DNA from: Wenzhouxiangella sp.
GTDB taxonomy: Bacteria; Pseudomonadota; Gammaproteobacteria; Xanthomonadales; Wenzhouxiangellaceae
Assembly: GCA_007694885.1 (NCBI GenBank)
Contig: REEW01000181.1
Location: 1-32,212 of the forward strand
Reading direction: 5' to 3'
DNA length: 32,212 nucleotides
Shown: piece after piece, positions 26,176 to 32,212 of the stretch
How the letters are laid out: each line of letters begins with the position of its first letter
Numbering within the stretch: position 1 is the stretch's first letter
Position numbers and translations under genes: made by a program
Notes under the pieces: generated by a model
Database searches by the model: none
Told to the model about the DNA's origin: nothing
Seen by the model: only the letters and a program-made list of their open reading frames with translations

Positions 26176-27246
26176 ATGAAACCTGTCCTGCAGTTGCTGA
26201 CTGAGCGATCGTGCGCCTGCGCGCTCGTGGTCTTGGTCGTTCTCTGGTCGCCGCCGACGCTCGCCGAGCCGGTCGGAGCGCTGGCCGAGCGCGAAATGCG
26301 CACCCTGGCCACCGATTTCCCCGGTCGTATGGCCGGAACGGACCAGGAGCGGGCTGCCGCCGACCACCTTGCAGGCCGCCTGTCCGACTTCGGCTATCAA
26401 CCCGAGCTTGTGCCGTTTCCGGCTCGCTACAGCTTCCACCCCATGGGCGCAGGCCACGCCCGCGAGCGGGCTGGGACTTCCCACAACGTGATCGCCGAGC
26501 GTCCGGGCCGTTCGGATCGGGTCATCATCGTCGGCGCCCACTACGACACGGCCGTGGCGCGCAGCCTGGCCCAGGCCGAGGCCGGAATCGGCGGGCCGGA
26601 ACTGCAGGGCGTGGACGACAATGCCTCCGGAGTCGGTGTGATTCTGGAACTGGCCGCCCGCCTGGCGGAAGAAAAACCTGAGCACACGATCCGTTTCATC
26701 GCTTTCGGCGCCGAGGAAACCGGTCTGCTGGGCGCTCGCCATGCCGTGAGCCTGATGTCGGCTCAAGAGCGCGAGCGGGTGCTGCTGATGATCAACATCG
26801 ACAGCATCCTCACCGGCGATCGCCTGTACGTTCATGCCGGGCCGGCGACCTATGCCGCCGATGCAGGGAACGGGCGGGCGCGCGACCGCGTGCTTGCCCT
26901 TGCCGACGAACTTGGCATGGCGGTGGCCACCAATCCCGGCCTCAATCCCGAGTACCCGGCCGGGACCGGGTGCTGCTCGGACCAGATGGCCTTCGACGAG
27001 GCCGGCATCCCGGTGATCAGCATGGAAGCCACCAACTGGCGCCTGGGCGATCTCGACGGCTACCAGCAGACCGAGATCAGCGAGGCCTTTCCGGCCGGCG
27101 AGACCTGGCACAACGCGCAGCTTGACCGGATCGAGTATCTGGAAGCCCATTTGCCCGGCGAGCGCCTGAGCGAGCGGCCGGCCGAGGTCGTCACGCTGCT
27201 GCTGGCGTTTTTGCGCGAAATCGCCGGCCTGGCCGACGAACCCTGA
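26176..27246 (+). CDS. iap: M28 family aminopeptidase, Iap type
   Basis: Exported zinc aminopeptidase. E. coli Iap removes N-terminal arginine from alkaline phosphatase isozymes in the periplasm. The 356-residue product has a signal peptide (residues about 1-30, probable cut after PPTLA). A full set of M28 metal ligands is visible: His122 (GAHYDT), Asp148 (VDDNAS), Glu180-Glu181 (GAEETG), Asp209 (MINIDS) and His312 (ETWHN). Iap-specific stretches are FPGRMAGT, TNPGLNPEYP, GTGCCSDQ and EATNWRLGDLDGYQQ. The ATG at 26176 has GAGAGA 9 bases upstream; an in-frame TTG at 26170 is less likely. Its natural substrate here is unknown. Confidence 0.88.
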   Translation: MKPVLQLLTERSCACALVVLVVLWSPPTLAEPVGALAEREMRTLATDFPGRMAGTDQERAAADHLAGRLSDFGYQPELVPFPARYSFHPMGAGHARERAGTSHNVIAERPGRSDRVIIVGAHYDTAVARSLAQAEAGIGGPELQGVDDNASGVGVILELAARLAEEKPEHTIRFIAFGAEETGLLGARHAVSLMSAQERERVLLMINIDSILTGDRLYVHAGPATYAADAGNGRARDRVLALADELGMAVATNPGLNPEYPAGTGCCSDQMAFDEAGIPVISMEATNWRLGDLDGYQQTEISEAFPAGETWHNAQLDRIEYLEAHLPGERLSERPAEVVTLLLAFLREIAGLADEP

Positions 27247-27249
27247 GCT

Positions 27250-27278
27250 CCGGTTCCGAACCCTTGGGGGTTTCCCGG
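27250..27278 (+). terminator. Candidate hairpin after iap
   Basis: GAACCC-TTGG-GGGTTT (one G-T pair) inside outer CCGG/CCGG pairing forms an interrupted stem 4 bases after the iap stop. No T-run follows. It may separate iap from the patatin transcript. Confidence 0.33.
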
Positions 27279-27336
27279 TCCAATCAGTGTCTGGCTCGAC
27301 GAAAGACCTTTTCCTGCGCGTCTGTTCGGCAGCTGC

Positions 27337-27365
27337 TTGTTTGCAGGCACTGTTTTCGTTATAGT
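27337..27365 (+). promoter_or_regulatory. Candidate promoter of the patatin-permease operon
   Basis: TTGTTT (27337-27342) and TATAGT (27360-27365) are separated by 17 bases. Transcription would start near 27372, giving a leader of about 22 bases before the ATG at 27394. The 147-bp gap after iap supports an independent promoter. Confidence 0.5.
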
Positions 27366-27374
27366 GCAACGCAC
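27364..27374. promoter_or_regulatory. Small palindrome over the start site, possible operator
   Basis: GTGC-AAC-GCAC lies directly on and after the -10 element, where a repressor would act. It is short, so chance is possible. TGC/GCA half-sites recall PhaR-type sites of polyhydroxybutyrate regulation, which is a loose resemblance only. Confidence 0.3.
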
Positions 27375-27393
27375 AAAACATAGGTGTCTGGCC

Positions 27394-28422
27394 ATGGCTG
27401 TTTCCCGTCGAAAACCCGTTCGGATCGATCTCGCGCTGCAGGGCGGCGGCTCCCATGGCGCTTTCACCTGGGGCGTGCTCGACCGCCTGCTTGAGGAGGA
27501 ATGGCTGATCATCGAGGGGATCTCGGGCACGTCGGCCGGGGCAATGAACGCCGCCGTTGCCGCCTGCGGTCTGGCTCGGGACGACCGGGACGAAGCCCGC
27601 CGTCTGCTCGAAGCGTTCTGGCGTCGGGTGTCGGAGGCGGCCCGTTTCAGCCCGTTCAAGCGCGGCCCGCTGGATCGCATCATGGGCAAGTGGACCCTGG
27701 ACCACACGCCGGCCTACGTGATGATGGATCTGACCGCGCGCCTGATTTCGCCCTACACCCTGGGCGGCATGGCCGGCAATCCGCTGCGCGACATCCTGTG
27801 CGATCTGATCGACTTCGACTGCCTGGCCGAGGGTCCGGTCAAGCTGTTCATCACCGCGACCAACGTCCAGACCGGGCGCGGGCGGGTATTCCGGCGCGAC
27901 GAGATTTCGGCCGACGTGCTGCTGGCCTCGGCCTGCCTGCCGACCCTGTACCAGGCCGTGGAGATCGACGGCGTGCCCTACTGGGACGGCGGCTACTCGG
28001 GCAACCCGACCATGACGCCGCTGGTGCGCGAGTGCGAGAGCAACGACACCATCCTGATCCAGATCAACCCGGTCGAGCGCCCGGACACGCCCCGCACCGC
28101 CCGCGAAATCGCCAGCCGGGTCAACGAAATCTCGTTCAACGCCCCCTTGCTCAAGGAACTGCGAATGATGGCCCTGATGCGCCAGGTGGTCGATCCAGGC
28201 AACGCCGAGGCCGGCTTGTGGAAGGCCATGCGGCTGCACCGGATCAGCAGCGACATCATGGTCAAACTCGGTCACTCGTCCAAGGTCAACGCCGAGTGGG
28301 ATTTCCTGAGCATGCTGTTCGAAGCCGGGCGCGAGGCCGCGACCACCTTTCTCGATCAGCACGGGGATGATCTCGGCGTGCGTGGCAGCATGAACCTGGA
28401 TGGACTGCTGGAGGTCGACTGA
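27394..28422 (+). CDS. Patatin-like phospholipase family protein
   Basis: Probable intracellular lipid or ester hydrolase with a Ser-Asp dyad. The 342-residue product has the oxyanion loop QGGGSHGAF (residues 16-24), the nucleophile elbow GTSAG with Ser47, and the catalytic Asp in YWDGGYSGNP (Asp198). The C-terminal third (MRLHRISSDIM, WDFLSMLFEAGREAATTFLDQH) resembles the extra domain of bacterial patatins often found beside 3-hydroxybutyrate dehydrogenase. No signal peptide is seen. The ATG at 27394 is preferred over the upstream in-frame TTG because it follows the candidate promoter and AGGTG. The GntP-family permease starts 2 bp after its stop, so the two are co-expressed. Confidence 0.9.
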   Translation: MAVSRRKPVRIDLALQGGGSHGAFTWGVLDRLLEEEWLIIEGISGTSAGAMNAAVAACGLARDDRDEARRLLEAFWRRVSEAARFSPFKRGPLDRIMGKWTLDHTPAYVMMDLTARLISPYTLGGMAGNPLRDILCDLIDFDCLAEGPVKLFITATNVQTGRGRVFRRDEISADVLLASACLPTLYQAVEIDGVPYWDGGYSGNPTMTPLVRECESNDTILIQINPVERPDTPRTAREIASRVNEISFNAPLLKELRMMALMRQVVDPGNAEAGLWKAMRLHRISSDIMVKLGHSSKVNAEWDFLSMLFEAGREAATTFLDQHGDDLGVRGSMNLDGLLEVD

Positions 28423-28424
28423 CC

Positions 28425-29876
28425 ATGATCCTCGGCCTGTTCGGCATTCTGCTCGGCCTGACGCTGCTGATGGTGCTGGCCTACCGGGGCTGGACCATTC
28501 TGCTGCTCGCGCCGCTGGCTGCGGCGATCGCGGCGCTGTTTTCGGCCGAGCCCCTGCTGGCCCACTGGACCCAGACCTTCATGGGTTCGGCGGCCGGGTT
28601 TCTGGCCCAGTTCTTCCCGCTGTTCCTGCTCGGCGCGCTGTTCGGCAAACTGATGGACGACAGCGGGTCGGTCGACGCCATCGCCGAGTTCATGACCAAC
28701 ACCCTGGGGCCGCAGCGCGCGATTCTGGCCGTGGTGCTGGCCGGCGCCCTGGTCACCTATGGCGGCGTGAGCCTGTTCGTCGCTTTCTTCGTGCTCGCGC
28801 CGATGGGGATCGCGCTGTTCCGGGCCAGCGGCATCCCGCGGCGGCTGCTGCCTGCAGCGATTGCCCTGGGCACCTCGACGTTCACCATGTCGGCCCTGCC
28901 CGGAACGCCGGCGATCCAGAACGCGATTCCGATGCCGTTTTTTGGCACCACGCCGTTTGCCGCACCGGGCCTGGGCCTGATTGCGGCGGTGGTGATGCTG
29001 GGCTTTGGCCTGTGGTGGCTGGGCCTGCGCGAGCGGCGCGCGCGCCGGGTGGGAGAGGGTTTCGGGGCCGACCCGGAGTCTTCGTCTGCCGATGAAGTCC
29101 AGGTACGCGAGCTGGCCAGCACGGCACGCGAATTCGACCCGGCCGAACTGCGCAGCGGCGAGCACTCGCTGGATCGGCCCTCGATCGGGCTGGCGGTGCT
29201 GCCGCTGGCGCTGGTGGTTGGCGTCAACCTGCTCATGACCGCGCTGATTCTGCCGGCCATGGACACCGATTTCCTGGCCGAGGACCGCTGGGGCGGGACC
29301 TCGATTGCCGGAGTGGGTGGTGTGTGGTCCGTGGCCACCGCGCTGCTGGTCGGCAGCATCGTGCTGATCGTGATCAATCGCCGTCGGTTGCCGAAACTGC
29401 GTGACAGCGTCGATGCCGGGGCCAATGCCTCGGTGCTGCCGGTCCTGAGCGTGGCCAGCCTGGTCGGCTTCGGCGCCGTGGTCGCCGCTCTTCCGGCGTT
29501 CGAGGCGGTGCGTGAATGGGTGCTCGGGGTCGGTGGCGGGCCGCTGGTCTCTCTTGCCGTGGCGACCAATACCCTGGCTGCCTTGACCGGGTCGGCCTCG
29601 GGCGGCATGACGATTGCCCTGCAGGCGTTGGGGCCGACCTACATGGACATCGCCACCGCGACCGGACTGAATCCCGAACTGCTGCACCGGGTGGCCGTGA
29701 TCGCCTCCGGGACCCTGGACAGCCTGCCTCACAACGGTGCGGTCGTGACCATGCTGGCCGTGTGCGGATGCAGCCATCGCCAGAGCTATCTCGACATCGT
29801 CATGGTGGCGGTGGTGGGTGCGTTGCTGGCCCTGGGCGTGGTGATCGTTCTGGGGACGGTGTTCGGTTCGTTCTAG
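28425..29876 (+). CDS. GntP-family permease
   Basis: Inner-membrane carrier related to gluconate and other organic-acid proton symporters. The 483-residue product has about twelve hydrophobic segments and a hydrophilic middle loop (about residues 205-250, rich in Glu/Asp/Arg). FGKLMDDSGSVDAIAEF, ALPGTPAIQNAIPMPFFGTTPFAAPG and ASGTLDSLPHNGAVVTML near the end are typical of the family. It starts 2 bp after the patatin-like gene. Related permeases beside patatins or bdhA are linked to 3-hydroxybutyrate or short fatty acids, so such a substrate is possible, but no dehydrogenase gene is in the window. Confidence 0.88.
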   Translation: MILGLFGILLGLTLLMVLAYRGWTILLLAPLAAAIAALFSAEPLLAHWTQTFMGSAAGFLAQFFPLFLLGALFGKLMDDSGSVDAIAEFMTNTLGPQRAILAVVLAGALVTYGGVSLFVAFFVLAPMGIALFRASGIPRRLLPAAIALGTSTFTMSALPGTPAIQNAIPMPFFGTTPFAAPGLGLIAAVVMLGFGLWWLGLRERRARRVGEGFGADPESSSADEVQVRELASTAREFDPAELRSGEHSLDRPSIGLAVLPLALVVGVNLLMTALILPAMDTDFLAEDRWGGTSIAGVGGVWSVATALLVGSIVLIVINRRRLPKLRDSVDAGANASVLPVLSVASLVGFGAVVAALPAFEAVREWVLGVGGGPLVSLAVATNTLAALTGSASGGMTIALQALGPTYMDIATATGLNPELLHRVAVIASGTLDSLPHNGAVVTMLAVCGCSHRQSYLDIVMVAVVGALLALGVVIVLGTVFGSF

Positions 29877-29931
29877 AAACCGCGCGCCTCGGGCAGCTCG
29901 TCGATCCGGCCTGAAGCGCGCCCGGATCGCT

Positions 29932-29937
29932 CATAAT
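29932..29937 (+). promoter_or_regulatory. Candidate -10 element of proBA
   Basis: CATAAT matches the -10 consensus at 5 of 6 positions and lies 32 bases before the proB TTG. No good -35 is seen at the right distance. It sits in the 93-bp gap after the GntP-family gene. Confidence 0.35.
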
Positions 29938-29969
29938 GGGGCCGAGGTCCAGCTTTTGGTCAGTGTGTC

Positions 29970-31109
29970 TTGAACGTGATCGCCGCAACCGAACTCCGCC
30001 CGTCTGCCGCCGCGCTGCTGCAAACCGCATCGCTGAGCGTGGTCAAGATCGGCTCGTCGCTGCTGGTCGACCCCGCCGGTGAGTTGCGCACCGCCTGGAT
30101 GGAACGCCTGGCGCGGCGGCTCGACGAGCTTCCGGGCCCGGTGGTGCTGGTGTCGTCCGGCGCGATTGCCCTGGGGCGCGGTGCGCTGGGACTGGACCGG
30201 CGGCCGCGATCCCTGGCCGAGGCCCAGGCGGCGGCGGCCGTGGGCCAGATTCATCTGGCCGGGGCCTGGTCCGAGGTCTGGGCCGGCCAGGGTCGGTCAG
30301 CCGCCCAGGTTCTGCTCACCTTGGGGGACCTGGAACACCGTCCGCGCTATCTCAACGCCCGCGCCACCCTGGAAATGCTGATCGAGCGATCGGTGGTGCC
30401 GGTGGTCAACGAGAACGACACGGTCGCGACCGAGGAAATCCGTTTCGGCGACAACGACCGGCTGGCCGCGCGCGTGGCCCAGCTGATCGGCGCCCCCTTG
30501 CTGCTGCTGCTCAGCGATGTCGACGGGCTGTACACCGCCGACCCGGCCACCGATCCGGCCGCCCGCCGCATCGATGTCGTCGATCAGCTGAGCCCCGAGA
30601 TCGAAGCCCTTGCCGGTCCGCTTGGCCCGGGTGGGCTGGGCACCGGCGGCATGAAAAGCAAGCTGGTCGCGGCCCGCATCGCCACCGACGCCGGGGCCAG
30701 CGTGGTCTTGAGCTCGGGCCAGGGCGAGGACCCGGTCGGGACCCTGCTGGCCGGCGGGCCGGCCACCGTGTTTCGCGCCGGCAGCAAGCCGCTGGCCGCG
30801 CGCAAACGCTGGCTGCGCGGACTGCAGAACCCCTCCGGTGACCTTGTCCTCGACCAGGGTGCCCTGGATGCTGTGCGTTCCGGGGCCAGCCTGCTGGCGG
30901 TGGGGGTGCGCGGCGTCACGGGCGGTTTCCGGCGCGGCGATCTGGTCCGGCTGGTCGGACCGCAGGGTCCGTGCGGACAGGGGTTGTGCGCCTACGAGTC
31001 GAATGAGGCGACCCGCATTGCCGGCCTGCCCAGCGAGCGCATTGCCGAGGTGCTGGCCGAGGCCGGGCGCGGTCCCATGGTCCACCGGGACGACCTGGTG
31101 CTGTTTTGA
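29970..31109 (+). CDS. proB: Glutamate 5-kinase
   Basis: First step of proline synthesis: phosphorylates glutamate with ATP. The 379-residue product has an amino-acid kinase domain (VVKIGSSLLV, VLVSSGAIALGRGALG, PVVNENDTV, FGDNDRLAARVAQLIGA, SDVDGLYTADP, GTGGMKSKLVAARIA) and a C-terminal PUA domain from about residue 285. E. coli ProB has 367 residues; the excess is an N-terminal stretch of about 20. The start is a TTG; a GTG two codons later is an alternative. ProB is usually inhibited by proline. proA follows 28 bp later. Confidence 0.95.
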   Translation: MNVIAATELRPSAAALLQTASLSVVKIGSSLLVDPAGELRTAWMERLARRLDELPGPVVLVSSGAIALGRGALGLDRRPRSLAEAQAAAAVGQIHLAGAWSEVWAGQGRSAAQVLLTLGDLEHRPRYLNARATLEMLIERSVVPVVNENDTVATEEIRFGDNDRLAARVAQLIGAPLLLLLSDVDGLYTADPATDPAARRIDVVDQLSPEIEALAGPLGPGGLGTGGMKSKLVAARIATDAGASVVLSSGQGEDPVGTLLAGGPATVFRAGSKPLAARKRWLRGLQNPSGDLVLDQGALDAVRSGASLLAVGVRGVTGGFRRGDLVRLVGPQGPCGQGLCAYESNEATRIAGLPSERIAEVLAEAGRGPMVHRDDLVLF

Positions 31110-31137
31110 TGGCTCAATGACGGATGACGCAGGAACC

Positions 31138-32212
31138 ATGACCGACAACCACGCTGCGATGCTCGAGCGCCTGGGGCGATCGGCGCGCACGGCGGCCCGC
31201 ACCCTGGCCGTGTCGGCGCCCCGGCAACGGGATCGGGCCCTGGGCGCGGCTGCGCAGGCCATTCGGCAAGCGCATCGGGAAATTCTCGAGGCCAACCGCA
31301 AGGACGTGCAGGCCGGGCGTGAGCGCGGGCTGTCGGATGCACTGCTCGATCGCCTGCGCCTGGACGAGACGCGCCTGGAAGGGATTGCGGCCGGACTGGA
31401 AGCCATTGCCGCGCTGCCCGATCCGGTCGGACGGTTGCTGGCCGAATGGACTCGTCCCAACGGTCTGCGCATCCGGCGCGTGGCCGTGCCGATCGGCGTG
31501 ATCGGGGTGATTTACGAAAGCCGGCCGAACGTGACCGCCGATGCCGCCGGGCTGTGTCTGAAATCGGGCAATGCCGTGATCCTGCGGGGCGGGTCGGAGG
31601 CAGTGCACAGCAACCGTGCCCTGCACGCGGCCCTGGTCCAGGGCCTGCAGGCGGCCGAGCTGCCGGTCGAGTCGGTTCAGCTCCTGCCGACCCAGGATCG
31701 TGCCGCCGTGGGCGCCTTGCTGGCCGCGCACCGCTGGCTGGACATGGTCGTGCCCAGGGGTGGCAAGAGCCTGGTGGCGCGCGTGCAGCAGGATGCCCGG
31801 GTTCCGGTCCTGGCCCACCTGGACGGCAACAACCATCTCTACATTCACGCCGCCGCCGATCCGGCCATGGCGGTCGAGGTGGTGGCCAATGCCAAGATGC
31901 GCCGGCCCGGGATCTGCGGGGCCCTGGAAACCGTGCTGATCGACCGCGCCCGCCTGGACCTGGTTCCGGCCCTGGTCGACCGGCTCAGCGACATGGGCTG
32001 CGAGTTGCGCGCCGACGACACCCTGCGGCCGCTGGACGCGCGCTTCAAGCCGGCTGACGAGAACGACTGGGCCACCGAGTACCTTGAGGCCATCCTGGCC
32101 CTGAAGGCGGTGGATGGGCCGAAAGAAGCACTGGCCCATATCGCACGCTACGGCTCGGGCCACACCGACGGCATCATTACCGGGGATCAATCGACCGCCG
32201 AGGAATTCCTCG
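31138..32212 (+). CDS. proA: Gamma-glutamyl phosphate reductase (5' part; runs off the window)
   Basis: Second step of proline synthesis: reduces glutamyl phosphate to glutamate semialdehyde with NADPH. About 358 residues are visible and the frame stays open to the end, so the 3' end (roughly 60 codons by family length) is missing. The aldehyde-dehydrogenase-type features are PIGVIGVIYESRPNVTADAA, LKSGNAVILRGGSEA, MVVPRGGKSL and the catalytic Cys in KMRRPGICGALET. The ATG at 31138 has AGGA just upstream; an in-frame ATG at 31117 would add seven residues. It directly follows proB, the usual proBA operon. Confidence 0.95.
   Translation, partial: MTDNHAAMLERLGRSARTAARTLAVSAPRQRDRALGAAAQAIRQAHREILEANRKDVQAGRERGLSDALLDRLRLDETRLEGIAAGLEAIAALPDPVGRLLAEWTRPNGLRIRRVAVPIGVIGVIYESRPNVTADAAGLCLKSGNAVILRGGSEAVHSNRALHAALVQGLQAAELPVESVQLLPTQDRAAVGALLAAHRWLDMVVPRGGKSLVARVQQDARVPVLAHLDGNNHLYIHAAADPAMAVEVVANAKMRRPGICGALETVLIDRARLDLVPALVDRLSDMGCELRADDTLRPLDARFKPADENDWATEYLEAILALKAVDGPKEALAHIARYGSGHTDGIITGDQSTAEEFL

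Noticed and set aside
24306-28362. Two long minus-strand frames (668 and 731 codons)
   Set aside because: They are antisense to the MFS permease, iap and patatin genes and overlap the thioesterase in another frame. No family motif is visible.
1-32212. CRISPR arrays, tRNA or rRNA genes, insertion sequences, prophage
   Set aside because: I looked for regularly spaced repeats, cloverleaf-type sequences, transposase or integrase motifs and found none. Gaps are too short to hide such elements, apart from the inverted-repeat region.

Overview
This window comes from the chromosome of a GC-rich gammaproteobacterium (GC clearly above 60% by eye, not computed). Several gene strings match Escherichia coli order: leuS-lptE-holA-nadD-rsfS-rlmH, maf-rng-yhdP-tldD, bcp next to bamC, and pcnB-folK. 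A 7Fe ferredoxin, a patatin/GntP permease pair and a modEABC operon alongside these suggest a free-living member of the Chromatiales/Lysobacterales side of the class (for example Wenzhouxiangella-like). That placement is an inference from gene content only.

Layout. 1-5287 (+): the 3' part of leuS, then lptE, holA, nadD, rsfS, rlmH and maf, packed with 4-11 bp overlaps; they serve translation, LPS export, replication, NAD synthesis and nucleotide sanitation. 5418-14298 (+): rng, yhdP, tldD, pmbA and a TANGO2/NRDE protein, also nearly gapless. 14299-14621: a 323 bp gap between convergent genes, holding a striking near-perfect 32-bp inverted repeat with smaller hairpins nested inside. 14622-16535 (-): bcp and a PIN-PhoH ATPase. 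16695-17315 (+): a short BamC-like lipoprotein. 17354-19666: fdxA (-) and pcnB-folK (+) diverge across a perfect 11-bp palindrome. 19641-23027 (-): modE-modA-modB-modC, headed by a clear ModE operator. 23148-24781 (-): a YiiD-type thioesterase, an unknown lipoprotein and an orphan ParA-like ATPase. 24831-29876 (+): an MFS permease, the aminopeptidase iap, a patatin-like hydrolase and a GntP-family permease. 29970-32212 (+): proB and the 5' part of proA.

How the genes work together. LptE, YhdP and BamC all serve outer-membrane assembly. TldD/PmbA form one protease. ModABC imports molybdate under ModE control. ProB and ProA carry out consecutive steps of proline synthesis. Almost everything is core housekeeping. 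I see no defence island, prophage, insertion sequence, CRISPR array, rRNA or tRNA, and no convincing new multi-gene system. The best candidates for something undescribed are the structured element at 14336-14552 and the fdxA/pcnB palindrome at 17757-17786. The thioesterase-lipoprotein-ParA cluster is the least understood group of genes.
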